Assembly (NCBI GenBank): GCA_036429605.1
Contig: CM071590.1
Coordinates: forward strand, 1,054,001-1,118,000
Reading direction: 5' to 3'
Length of the DNA stretch: 64,000 nucleotides
Origin: Cladobotryum mycophilum
Taxonomy: Eukaryota; Ascomycota; Sordariomycetes; Hypocreales; Hypocreaceae
Shown here: piece by piece, positions 33,193 to 44,043 of the stretch
How the letters are laid out: each line of letters opens with the position of its first letter
Position numbering within the stretch: the first letter of the stretch is position 1
Notes under the pieces: generated by a model
The model's input: only the letters and a program-made list of their open reading frames with translations
What the model was told of the DNA's origin: nothing
Databases searched by the model: none
Program-made: the position numbers and the translations under genes

Positions 33193-36100
33193 TCTCTTCA
33201 CGTCTGTAACAATCCATGGATCCTTTTTCCGATCCATCGTTATTTTAATACCAAGCCCATACATGGTCCCTGCTTTATCAGCCTCGGAATCTGACGCGGC
33301 AAAGAAATGATGTGGATGTTTGTGGTTGCTAGTAGTACTATCGTTTGTTCCCTCCCCTTCCCCTCCTCCCCATTCGATATGATTATGCATGCAACAACAC
33401 AACCTAATAACGGCGTCGGTTTCGCTCTCCTTCTCCATCCATGTCGTCTGCATTAGTACATTACCTATCATAACATACTTACATACCAGACCTACGTAAG
33501 CCATCCATGTACGGAGCATGTACAATGACACCAGGCACACACACACACCCTAATAACGCATGCAGAGAAGCTGAGTTTGCAAAATGCAGCAGCAGCAGCA
33601 TCTACTACTTACTTCTAACCGGAAAAATAGCCCCAGTCCTGCTGCTGCTCGTTGCTCGCACCGAACATCGGTTGTTGGGGCGATGAGAGGGAGGAGTGGA
33701 GCAAGCAGAGTGACGCCGTCGTGCGGGCCGCAGATGCACATACGTCCAGAGGTCACCTTCAGAGCAAGACAGGCAGGCAGACCAGCGCGGACAATAGAGG
33801 ATAATAGGATGCACAGACTTTTGGAAAGGGAACTGACCTGGTCTGGTTTGGTCTGGCTTGATATACTTTTTTTTTTTTTAAACTCGTGTGTAGATGCAAA
33901 CAACGATGAGTGGGGTCTGCTTCTTAAAAGAGGTAATGGGCATCGTCTCTGTAAGGCAAGTACTTGTAAGGTTCAAAGGACTCGACTCTGATACAGGCTT
34001 GTTCCTGAAATTACCCTCCGGTGCCTGTTACAAAGCAAAAGGGCAGCCCAGGGTGGAGCAAACATCCATCCATCCATCCATCCATTCATCAGCACGCCCC
34101 AAAGGGAATCGCACACTCTTCAGCAGCAGCAGCATCGTCAAAGTCACCCTAGCAGCCGGGTATGAATTAACGAAAGTGCTATGACTACGGAGTACTTGTA
34201 TAAGCAAACTCTTCCGGAACTGTCATTTCGGGCGTAGCGGCTGTCCTATTTTCCTCCTCACTCGCTCATCCATTTCGTTCCTCTATTACTACTCAAAAAC
34301 AGCCTCTCTTTTTTTGGTGTTCTTCTGCTCGTGCCCCATCATCTTGAGGGTGGCTTCATTCAACTCACAAATTGCCAATTCACTCACTCTCGGATAATAA
34401 CTTGTCCATTCCTCCCCGTTCCACTCCCTTTCCCCCGCATATCAGGCTGTCTAGTGTGCACCCTCCCTCCCTCGTGGACGTCACACAGATCCGAGGGGTC
34501 GTGACCACCCCAGCCGGCCGGCCGTCAACAGATTTGGGATTACCACCAGCTGGATTGTCGTCCTCCTAAATCAGGGTCACAGCCCATTCATCACCAATCA
34601 TCTGCCCTTGTCCCCCAGTTGATACGCCTTTCCCATTTGGCTCCAACTTCTCCAACGGAGATGAAAAGCGTGTCCTCCTTCGTTCCGATACAGTTCAGTT
34701 CCAATCCATGAATTGCCCGGTTGGACAGGTTCTTTTTTGGTGGTTGTTGTTGTTGCCATGTTTTTGGTCAATTTCATGCCCAGTTTTCCAGCCCAAAGGT
34801 TTTTGCCACCTAACAGGATACAGTATCACTCAGGACGGAGTATTGTTACCTTTCCATGATAGTCTGATACAGCTGATCGATCATTTTCTTTTCCCTCCGA
34901 GGTTTAAAATTGGGCATTCTCTGCAGCGGGTCAAACGTTTTCCAGGCTTGGACATCCAGGCGTGTGTCCAGGTCCCACAACATTATGTCACTGGACCCGG
35001 TTCAATCCCACACAATTGTCTGTGGACTCGTGGGCCCCTCTCTTTCTCCGCAGCAGCATTGGATTTAAACAAGAAGATCCAGGTCATGTACAAGTAGTAG
35101 CAGCCCCGGTGGTAACCAGTACTAGGTAGTCTCCCCCACCAGCCAGAGCCAGGACTAGACTAATACCATAATTACGGCCACTATAACTCAGCGGCACATT
35201 TTTGTTTTCCAAGCAAGCCAAGGTTGCCAGAACCTGTGCCACCACCTCCGCTGATACGCCACGAACAAATCACTTCCCCCTCCATCCATTACGACCCCCA
35301 TCTTCAAACTTATCTATATGTATTACATCCATCCAATACGTCTCCTTTGCATCGTTGGCCAACGGCATAAACCTTCCTTTATTATACCTTCAAGTCCGCC
35401 AAGTCCGGCGGCATCACATCACATCCCAGCACCAAACGCCATGCATGGGGGCTGCAGAAGAAAAAATCAAGAGGCACCCGTTTGTATACATACCCAAACA
35501 AGGCATTGTACAGAGGGAGGGAGAAAAGCATCATAAGCACTCTGTCCAAAACGCCCCAAAGGTGATGGCTATACCACTACAAGTAGTACTTGGCTGTCTT
35601 ACCCGTGGACGCACACCAGCTAACGCTTGAACCGGTGGCATCATGGCTCTCTTGGCGAACCCCCGAGTCATTCTCGTTCAACAATCTCGACGACGCTGAT
35701 CTGGGTGGCGACACACCTATGATGGCAACTCATTCTGCCTTCTATTAAGTCATTTCCATTCCTTGAAACTCCGTAGTCAAACGCTGTACTCCGTAGAGGA
35801 TCTCCCTTTTCCAAGTTCACCAGGTTCCTCAAAAACATGATCTCATTCTTTAAATTTTTTTCAACTTCGCTTTTTTTTCAAGACATCAGCACGGCTCAGG
35901 CACACACACGGGCCAGCAATGTAACGGGGGGCTTCTAGTAAGCCCTGTCGGCTCGCCTTACTCAGCCAACCTAGCCGCAGGATGCGTGCTCCGAGAGTCT
36001 TGCAGGTTTACGAAGTACACCTGTCGACTGTCAAATGTTACCTTCTGTAGCCGTAGCAGCTTCACGCTTCCATTTGGATGCTCTAATTTTGTGAACCAGC

Positions 36101-36618
36101 ATTGACGATGACTTCATTAATTACAGTCGCCAATTCCGATATCCGACAGCTCAACTGTCTGTGAATAACTAGACACCAAAATGTATTGATAATGTATCTA
36201 CTCATGTATCCATCTACAAGACTCATCTACTGGGTAGTGATTCCTTCAAGCGAAGACCAAGCCAAGCCCTTTGAAATGTTCACTTTTAAGCCCCCGATCT
36301 ACTGCCAGTCTCTGACACTGGAACGTAATGGTGAGATATCCGAGTGCTCCGAATTAGCACTCGCCGAGTTTCAAAGCTGCTCCTTCATCAGAACTTAATC
36401 TTTATAATGCTCCCCCAAAACGCCCATACGCGTAAATCATCCGACGCTTTCACCGCTCGTACCTTGTGGATACGAATCGCGGTCTACGCCTGCTGACGTT
36501 GGCCATGTTTCCTGATTTATGCATCTACCGTTGTGGTTTATCATTTTTTTTGCCAGTCATATACGTTGGAGTGATGACCATGCCGACGATTTGAAGTTTT
36601 CAGAATAGGGTCGAGTAT

Positions 36619-37852
36619 TTATAGACCACGATTGAACCAAACCTTTCCACCGTTACCGCCCTTTCCATGGAACTCAGGTTCCAGGCTGTCGGCATTGATC
36701 TCTTGCTTTTGCGGGAAGACTGCGAGCGCCAGGGGAAGTGCTGCAAAACTGACAGAGGCGATGAGACCCAAGTTGATTCCGATGGGAATGGCAGCAGCCA
36801 CCCTCGGCCGGGCCTTGAGCCATTCTTTCTCAAACAGGTTCTTGTACCAAGCCTGCTTGATCTGAATGTGATAGAGGGCCAGCGCCGGTAAGATCATGAT
36901 GGGCGTGTTGTTGATGACACGGCTTGCTGCTGTCTCGTAGACGGCAATCTTGGCCGCCTTTCTGCTCCTGCCCAATGATGCGACGTCTGCCTCGGATTTG
37001 CCCTCTGCCTCCAGTTTCTTCTTCTCTTCATCAGATAGAACGGGGCGGACATCAATTCCGGTCTCAATCTCTCCTCTGCGCATGAGATATGCATTGAGCG
37101 CACCAGCTGACGCAACTGCCGCAAAAGGCACCAGTCTCCTGAGAATGTTCCTTGTGCTCGGCGATACCTTCAATCTCGGCACCAGTGCATTAAGACCCAA
37201 GGCCACTGAACAAGAGGCCGTGACGGCCACAGCATAAGATTTGGCCAGTGTTTCGGTAGTCATTGGTGATGACTTGTTGGCGTTGGAGCTGTTGATGGCG
37301 ACGTTGAGGGACTGGTTGGTGATTTGCCATGCCACAGTTCCGGTTGTTCCAAGACCTGGCTGGAGCATACCAGCCGTCACAATCAGGTTCGAAAGGACGA
37401 AGCAGGACATTCGGAATGGCAGAAATACAGGCTCCCCAGTGTCTAGATCAAGTTAGTGTTGGTTCCGATATTGATAAGAGATATCTTGTCTGCCGTACCT
37501 GGGTGGAGGGTCGAGTCTACAATCTTCTTCGCGTGCCATAGTTCAGGAGTCATGTGCTCAAGCTTTCCGGTCTTGTAATCAGTGACCAACTGTTTGGCAT
37601 GCTCAAGTCCCGTTGAACCAGCGAAAAGTGTGCTGCAAGAGGCATCAGATTAGCAACCAAACCGCCCATAGTAGAATAAACGACCCTGGTATGAGATCCA
37701 TAACGGATTCTGCTCTACATCCTCCAAGAGCTTGAAAATTGGGCTCACCTCGGGTCTGTGATGCTGATCGTGTGCCGGACTCTGCCCAGATATGTGTCCA
37801 AATCATATTGAGAATTGGGCAGGTCGCGATGGCCTGGCAGAGAGGACGACAT
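36619..37852 (-). CDS. FSF1: Sideroflexin, mitochondrial inner-membrane amino-acid transporter
   Basis: Three exons (37852-37749, 37632-37499, 37442-36619) give 353 residues. The N-terminus (DLPNSQYDLDTYLGRVRH), the motif LHPDTGEPVFLPFRMS split by intron 2, and the following segment with NQSLNVAINSSNAN are sideroflexin signatures. Several hydrophobic segments span the rest (SYAVAVTASCSVALGLNALV; LVPFAAVASAGALNAYL; ASRVINNTPIMILPALALY; and a last one near LGLIASVSFAALPLALAVF). Sideroflexins carry serine and related amino acids into mitochondria to feed one-carbon metabolism; the exact substrate of this member is unknown. The reading frame is intact and the length matches the family. The symbol follows yeast Fsf1. 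Confidence 0.93.
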
Positions 37853-38486
37853 GGCGGAGACTCTTTCTAAGATACGATTTAACTTGGCCCGACCTTTGAT
37901 AGCTGCCTCTGCCTGTTGATATATCTTGACAATGGTTCAATGCTTGCAAGCATAGCTGTCCGCAGGTCGGCGGGGTGTTCCAGGGGGATGATTTGATTCG
38001 AGGTCCGGGCGGTGGCCTTATGCCGAGTCACGACGACGATAAGCGCGATATGCGACCGATCTCGGCTTAAAAGGGTGAATTGTGTGAGGTGAAAAGTAGG
38101 CGGTCACGAAACACTTGGCAAGAGCTCCGCAAACATTGCACGGAACAGGTCAGAACCTGTATCCAAGTATTCAGTAGAGCGAGTATCCTGCATTTTCCCT
38201 AAGACGATATTATGCGTTTCTCCTTACGGGCATATACGGATGATAACAATCGAAAGCGTACTGTAAGCGTATTAGTTACTCAGTGTGGCAGTTGTTCTTC
38301 AGCCAATAATAAAACGAAGCGAGGTAGATCCTGGCGCTTGGCCCCAAAGTTTATTACCAAGACAATAAAATAAAGCAACCAGTTATACTTGGGACTTGGT
38401 TTCTGCAGTTGAACTGGCAAAAAAAACAAAAACAGAAGAAGATGCAAAAAGAGATGTCCAATCGAGGATTGTAAGCTGATAAACAC
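37853..38486. other. Region between sideroflexin and the tRNA gene
   Basis: This 630-bp stretch holds the sideroflexin promoter and, next to 38487, the 3' flank of the minus-strand tRNA gene. On the minus strand a T-rich tract (38418-38435) could serve as a downstream RNA polymerase III terminator, though it lies about 50 bp from the tRNA end. No coding frame was accepted. Confidence 0.5.
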
Positions 38487-38574
38487 GACCACGCCAGGAG
38501 TCGAACCTGGAATCTTCAGAGAAATCGGGAGCTTAAGCCGAAATCTGACGCCTTAGCCATTAGGCCACGCGGCC
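38487..38574 (-). tRNA. tRNA-Arg (anticodon UCG) with a 16-nt intron
   Basis: On the minus strand the sequence folds as a tRNA: a seven-pair acceptor stem (GGCCGCG with CGTGGTC, two G-U pairs), a D arm GCCT...AGGC, anticodon stem TCAGA/TCTGA, and a T arm CCAGG/CCTGG with loop TTCGACT. The A box (TGGCCTAATGG) and B box (GGTTCGACTCC) are both present. The anticodon loop is 23 nt rather than 7; removing 16 nt (38522-38537), which start one base after the anticodon, leaves TTTCGGC with anticodon TCG. This reads CGA arginine codons after wobble modification. The 3' CCA is not encoded, as expected. Mature length is 72 nt. Confidence 0.95.
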
Positions 38575-39516
38575 GATGCGTTTCTGGCATTTTAATGATG
38601 CTGATGGCGGTGGGTGGATGTTAGAGAGAGGATTCGCACCGTGCATGCCAACCTTGACTACGAACCGTACACAGTGTTGATATCTACCTCTCTAGTATAC
38701 ACAGTCAATCTCCAACGCTGTTCAACTCCCACAACTGGATGACAATAGTGACGAGCCAGAAAAATCCGCAAAAATAATAATAAGGAATTGTGAGACTTTT
38801 GGATTCAAATCTGTAGAGCATTTAGGAAGAACACTCTGGCTGTATGAGGTCGATAGAAAAGCTACTTCCATCTTCAGGAGCAGGAAACAATGAACACCTA
38901 GTCCTCGGAAGTAAATAGGGGAACTGGTATACTCAAACAGTAGACTAAGAAAAGATTTAGCAAATGAAATATTCATTTCTATAATTGCCTAACGCTGTCA
39001 TGTTTTATTTAAGAAGCCAATAACTAAACATACTTATCTGTTCATGCATGTGAAGTTGCAGCCCAGTCACTCAGTCAAGTGTTCCAGAGTCGTCCTTGCC
39101 TAGATAGAGAAAGAATGAAGCAAACGCCCAGTGTGCAAAGCGTTTTTGCAACCCGCGGTAGGAAGAGTTTTTTGAGAGCAAAGAAAAGGACTGAGGAAGA
39201 ATAAGTGCCCTAAATTGTGCCTGCACGTGAGCCTGTGAATCAGTGCAGTGGTTGTTGTTGCCTTATCAACCTGGCAGCTGTCAACACTTCCTGCCACTCA
39301 TCTCTCAACGAAACACACCATCAACAAATAAAAGCTTTTCCTCTAAGCAAACGAATTTTCATCTCTCTTACATCTTACTTCACCTTAAATAGACTACCGT
39401 CATTCTATCTAGTCCCACATCTTCCTCTTGCTTGCAGGTAAGTCTATCGCTCAGTGCACAACTCGACACCTCAGACTATGAATAGCTAACACAGCCTGAA
39501 AAAGAGGCGCTTAAGA
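38575..39516. other. Intergenic region before the GNAT gene
   Basis: This 940-bp stretch lies between the divergent tRNA and GNAT genes. A pyrimidine-rich tract and possible leader intron (GTAAGT at 39438) precede the start codon at 39517. No coding frame was accepted. Confidence 0.45.
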
Positions 39517-41019
39517 ATGTCTCTGACGCCTCGAACCTGTCGGTTCGAGCGCGGAGGGCGTGAGGACCAAAGTGTCATCGCAGCCTGCCAAGCGATCAGG
39601 GAATGGCTTTCGACACCGAACACAAGCGGGCGTGCGCAGAAGAAGAAGAAAACAGCATCTCCGGGGCAGGCGTCCAACTCAGTTCTCAAGACACTTCAGA
39701 ACCCAAGCTCGAGTGTCCATAATAGCGTTGTTGAGCAGATCATTGAGATCAAGCAAGAAACCGGGGAGCCTGTGACGCTGCAGATGATTGATATTACTTC
39801 GCCGTCCCAACTCCAAAAGTTAAAGATCAAGCGAAGCATCGATTCTTGGAGCATCAGCGAAAGATCTTCCACCACTGATAGTGATGACGGAGATGAAAAG
39901 CGTTTAGTCTCAGAACTGGGAACATGCCCCGTCGGTCGCTGGTTGCTCAAAACAGCTGAGCCTCCCAAGTTATCGTTCGCAATCAGCATCACGGAGTCAT
40001 ACACCAGAGATATTGACTCTTGCACTGGAGATTTACTACCGGAGATTGAACATCCTGAGACACTACAAGAGAGGCTTTCAGGACCCTGTAGTGACCATAA
40101 GGACATGGCCTGGCGACAGGCAAATATGACCTCCGAGCTACAAATCCGGCGCGAGATAGCTAGCCGCGAAAGATTAGCTGCTACCATTAGAGCCAGGGTG
40201 GAGGCTGAGAAGGAGGTGGTGTCGGCGGCGACGGCAGTGGAAGAAGAGGAAATTTCATGGCCAAAAGCGGATTGCGCTGTGAGGCCTGCCAAGATCGAGG
40301 ACTTTCAGCGAATTGCAGACATTATGAACCGGGAGAGCAGCATTGACAAATGTCCGCAGATTCTGGAGTCCAAAATGATCACAGCCTCGGATGTCGAGAA
40401 GATTCACGCATCCTGTCGCCAAGCTCTGCAGCCATTTGTGGTTGCTACGTCTCCTGAAGATGAGCTCCTTGACCGGTCCAAGTGGCCCAAGAATGCAGAT
40501 AAGGCATACAAAGAGTACGTGCAGTATAGGGGGTCCCAGAGCGAGAGACAAGAAATAATCTTCGGTTTTGCTTTTGTAAAGGATGCAAGGCTTGGTATGT
40601 TGGAGAGTTCATGTCCCGGATCAAGATACTCTTGCCAGATCAAAATCGGTGTCGACCCAGATCACCGTAGACAGTCATTTGGCTCAGCGCTGCTTGATAG
40701 AATCCTTCGGTCCGTTGCACCCTACCACAAAAGCCTGTTGGACTATGCATGGCGTTGTGAGAACCCCGGCCTGGTTTATGAGGATTTCACGGGACACAAT
40801 CGCCGGCAATACACCCGAGTCTATCTGGAGATCCTCTGTATCAGCAAGGAGCATGTGGATTACACTTGGAGAAAAAGCTTTCTCGCCAAGTTTGAATTCA
40901 AGGAGACCGCATTCCTGTCCAATGCTGTCAAGACGGATCGAGGATATGAGGGCAAGTGGTTGGATCTATCTATATGGGCCCTTGACGCACAGCATCCATC
41001 CAAGATCGTTGAAAATTGA
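39517..41019 (+). CDS. GNAT-family N-acetyltransferase domain protein
   Basis: This single-exon gene encodes 500 residues. The first 250 residues are polar and probably disordered, including a Lys-rich patch (AQKKKKTASPG) and a Gln/Arg/Glu-rich helix-like stretch. The C-terminal half begins with ADCAVRPAKIEDFQRIADIM, a usual GNAT opening, and holds motif A (KIGVDPDHRRQSFGSALLD) near residues 375-395 that binds the pyrophosphate of acetyl-CoA. An insertion within the domain (HASCRQALQPFVVA onward) and an extended end (EHVDYTWRKSFLAKFEFKE) are seen in related fungal proteins annotated only as GNAT-domain. The acceptor substrate cannot be predicted. No frame problem was found. Confidence 0.83.
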   Translation: MSLTPRTCRFERGGREDQSVIAACQAIREWLSTPNTSGRAQKKKKTASPGQASNSVLKTLQNPSSSVHNSVVEQIIEIKQETGEPVTLQMIDITSPSQLQKLKIKRSIDSWSISERSSTTDSDDGDEKRLVSELGTCPVGRWLLKTAEPPKLSFAISITESYTRDIDSCTGDLLPEIEHPETLQERLSGPCSDHKDMAWRQANMTSELQIRREIASRERLAATIRARVEAEKEVVSAATAVEEEEISWPKADCAVRPAKIEDFQRIADIMNRESSIDKCPQILESKMITASDVEKIHASCRQALQPFVVATSPEDELLDRSKWPKNADKAYKEYVQYRGSQSERQEIIFGFAFVKDARLGMLESSCPGSRYSCQIKIGVDPDHRRQSFGSALLDRILRSVAPYHKSLLDYAWRCENPGLVYEDFTGHNRRQYTRVYLEILCISKEHVDYTWRKSFLAKFEFKETAFLSNAVKTDRGYEGKWLDLSIWALDAQHPSKIVEN

Positions 41020-41576
41020 TACGATTCACTAGATCGCATTCTCGTTCAAGTGCAGTTTCGCAGTTCATAAAACGCAAGACGACGTGTTGCATATCTCTGT
41101 TTGCAATAACTGCCAATCGAGGTTGGTTCATCCCTTATTTCTATTGCATTAAATTTTGGCTGACATTTGTTTAGGTATAATCTTGCTGCCCATGTGAGTT
41201 ATTTGGGATCGGTGGGAATTGAAGACTTGGTCTTTGTCGGGGGGTAGCTTTGTTAGAGATATTGTAGGGATTTTAAGTGAATTTGGATTGTCAATGGCCA
41301 GTAATTTGGAGGATATCTGGACGTGGTGAAAGGCGATGGCACGTCCAAATTGGTGGCAGTTTGCAGGATGCAGTTGGGTTGCAGATTGTTCTAGGCATCA
41401 CGTGTAGGGTATGGTAGGCACCTGAATTTGAGAACACTTTCACATTCAATGTAAGAGCAAGCATCACCCTTTCATACATCAACTTTTAGGCCCGATATTT
41501 CATAAAGTATTTCCTGTTGACCACACACAGTCATCAAACCTCCGAATACCAAATCTTGTTGCCAGCTGTCAACACC
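41020..41576. other. Intergenic region between GNAT gene and ARL2
   Basis: The stretch contains the GNAT 3' UTR and the ARL2 promoter; both genes are on the + strand. Nothing else was recognised. Confidence 0.5.
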
Positions 41577-42521
41577 ATGCTGTCCATATTGCGAAAGGCA
41601 CGTTTGAAGGACAAGGAAATGAGGATACTGATGCTGTGTGTATCGCCAAATTACAGGCCAAAAGAGCTTACCCTAAAATAACGATCTAGTGGCCTAGATA
41701 ATGCAGGAAAGACAACGATTGTCAAAAAGATCATGGGTGAGGATGTGAACACTGTCAGCCCAACTCTTGGATTCATCATCAAGACGATTGATTACGAGGG
41801 GTGAGTCCAATGTTTCCCGGAGTACGTATCAGGCAGCGGGAGATTGCGGATGCTAATTTTAAGATACAAGATACAAGTTGAATATATGTGAGTTTATTCG
41901 ACGCGTTATGCAGATTGCGGCTGACATTGGTAATTAGGGGATGTGGGTGGTCAGAAGACATTGAGGTCGTACTGGAGGAACTATTTTGAGAAGACGGATG
42001 CCTTGATCTGGGTCGTCGACTCGACTGATCGACTTCGGGTGGAAGACTGCAGAGACGAGCTCCATGGCTTACTCCAAGAAGAGGTATGGTTCTCCGGAGT
42101 AGTGCTACTACGACTACTATACTACCACGCACGACTACTACCATGATGTCATTTCTGGTGTGACGCATGCTAATTGGAACTCGTGACACAAGCGACTGGC
42201 TGGAGCGTGTTTGTTGATATTTGCAAACAAGACGGATGTCGACGGATGCATGACAGAGCAAGAGATCATCTCGGTTAGTGCCCTGCCCTGCCCTGCCCTG
42301 CCCTGCCCTGCGCCCTCGACGACGACGGCGGGGGGCTTATGCAAGGAGAAGAAGATTTGAAGTTTGTACTGATGGATTCTGTCTACTAGCTGCTACGACT
42401 AAAGGAGATACGGACACATCAATGGCATGTCTTGCAGTGCAGTGCCATGACAGGGAAGAACCTTAAGGAGGGCCTGGCATGGGTCGTTGAAGATGCCAAG
42501 AAGCGGTTATTTCTCTATTAG
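41577..42521 (+). CDS. ARL2: ADP-ribosylation factor-like GTPase 2 (tubulin-cofactor pathway)
   Basis: Six exons (41577-41635, 41690-41800, 41871-41887, 41938-42083, 42193-42273, 42390-42521) give 181 residues. Exon 3 is only 17 nt. The protein has all GTPase motifs: GLDNAGKTT (P-loop), the switch-1 threonine in SPTLGF, WDVGGQK (switch 2) and NKTD. MLSILRKARLKDKEMRILML and the effector region FIIKTIDYEG are typical of Arl2 (yeast Cin4, fission yeast Alp41), which acts with tubulin folding cofactors. There is no Gly at position 2, so it is not myristoylated, again like Arl2. The fifth intron carries six copies of CCCTG. Introns are 50-116 nt and the frame is intact. Confidence 0.95.
42281..42310 (+). 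repeat. Pentanucleotide repeat (CCCTG)6 in ARL2 intron 5
   Basis: Six perfect copies of CCCTG start eight bases after the donor of intron 5. The repeat does not touch the splice signals. Confidence 0.92.
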
Positions 42522-44001
42522 CCTAGCCCATTAAACGAGATCACGGATGATGAGATGAGGGTCATGATGGGCTCGTGATGGTGGGTGTAAGCTTATTTAA
42601 GAAACCAGGTTGTCATGGGCAATGAAGAAGGAAATCGAACTTGTGGATAAGAAGAGTCGCAAGAAAACTTTCATCTGAGGTTACGTCTGGAGCGGAGCAA
42701 AACTCGGAAGTACTTCCTCTACTTTACCTACTGGGTAGGTAGGGTATGATGTGAATGAATGCAGGTTTTTGGGACGGATTCGTCCCAAGTTGAGAGGGTT
42801 TTATTGGTGGTGGTTCTGCAAGGTTGATCCCTCGAGCCAAAGAGAAAAGTTGTCTGCATGCAAGTCACTCAGTAACAGTAAACACACAATCTTTTTGCTG
42901 GTTCCGGAGCTGAACACACGACCAATGACAAAAGAAATGTGCCTGCGACCCTGCCCTTGGAAAGGTTGCTTAGGCTCTGGAGTGGATTGATTCGTTGACG
43001 CGGCGGGCACGGGATCGTGTTTTGTGGCTGGCTGGTTCGAGATAAACAAAGTGCCTCTTTTAGTAGTTTTTGTTTTGTTTGTTATTATTGTGTTGTGTTG
43101 TGTTGCTATGGATGGATGGGAGGGAGGGAGTGTTGTACTCGGCAGTGTAAACAGCAATAACAATAACAACAACAACAGCAACAACAGCCACCAAAAAAAG
43201 AGACGAGAGAAGAGAAAAATCTTGTGATGGACGGCAATGAAGATGATCCCATGTGAAAGGAACTGCTGCCCCTGATGATGATGTCCAAATGTCCATCCAA
43301 TAATAGGTACCAACCCAACCCAACCGTAGTTTGCAGCTGGAGGAATGGGGGTTCTTCGATCTGGGCCAAATAGGGGGTCGGGTCGGTTATCCAAGACCTC
43401 CCCTGGCCGTTCAATACCGACCGTTGCCCCCTTGCAGGTGCAGTAGAAGGCGCTGGAACGGGGCCCTGGGCTTGGAAGAGATTAGGTGCCATAGCGCTCC
43501 TGGAAGTGCTGGCCTCCTGGGAGGTGGACAAGTTGCAGGGCTGTAGAGAACGCTGTAATAGTAGGAGGCTGTGGCAGAGAGAGAGAGCCCTAGAGCCCTG
43601 GAGCCCTGTAGCCCTGTATGGGCTTTTAATTTTCTAGCGGACCGGAAACACGCATGGCTCCCTACGCGCTAAATAAAGGGCTCCCCATCTACGCTAGGCC
43701 GATGCTACCGCCCGCCTTGTCAGTCCTCTGGGAGAACTTGGAAGTCCAAAGTCAAGTCAGTGACCAGCCGCAAAAGCACCCCACCGCCAAAAAACAACAA
43801 ACGAGGGCAAACATCGCCAGTTTGCAAAGTTGTTTTCACTAACAACCAACCAACCAGTCGCTACCTCTTTACTACACAGGGCGGACGCTAGTTTGTTCTT
43901 CTTTAATGTCATGTCATTCCAAACAGCTGCCTTTTGAAACAACGGTAGAAGAGTAACAGACTCGAAACGACAAAAAAAATAGCAAGCAAGCAAGCAAGCA
44001 A

Positions 44002-44032
<31 letters not shown>

Positions 44033-44043
44033 CGGGTCCAGCC
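42522..44043. other. Intergenic region between ARL2 and the gelsolin gene (1.5 kb)
   Basis: It holds a CAA/CAG-rich run near 43152-43188, a GGGAGGGAGG patch near 43120, and a repeated GAGCCCTG/AGCCCTG motif near 43590-43612. The 50 bases just before the next gene are a compound tetranucleotide repeat (listed separately). The 197-codon minus-strand frame at 42801-43394 is low complexity and not accepted. Confidence 0.5.
43981..44030 (+). repeat. Compound tetranucleotide repeat (AGCA)5(AGCC)7 at the gelsolin leader
   Basis: Five copies of AGCA run into seven copies of AGCC, ending 13 nt before the ATG of the DUF4045-gelsolin gene. It almost certainly lies in the 5' UTR. The switch of the repeat unit by one base suggests a point change that then spread. 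Confidence 0.92.

Larger units (their letters stand above)
31740..36618. other. Gene-poor stretch upstream of the LAMMER kinase (4.9 kb)
   Basis: No credible gene was found. The first few hundred bases are probably the kinase leader; a TCGAGGTCGAGG-like repeat lies near 31810-31870. Further on are CA-rich tracts (32396-32425), four GGTACT copies (32526-32549), five TCGC copies (33173-33192), GCAGCAGCAGCA near 33585, and a CATC run near 34064-34085. Three ACTCCGTA octamers (34186, 35768, 35788; the first on the minus strand) lie here. The last part holds the sideroflexin 3' UTR. Confidence 0.5.

Noticed and set aside
34708..35097. 129-codon frame in the 4.9 kb gap
   Set aside because: No domain and no credible splice partners.
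42801..43394. 197-codon minus-strand frame before the gelsolin gene
   Set aside because: Contains long Leu/Val and Thr runs caused by CAA repeats; no coding signature.
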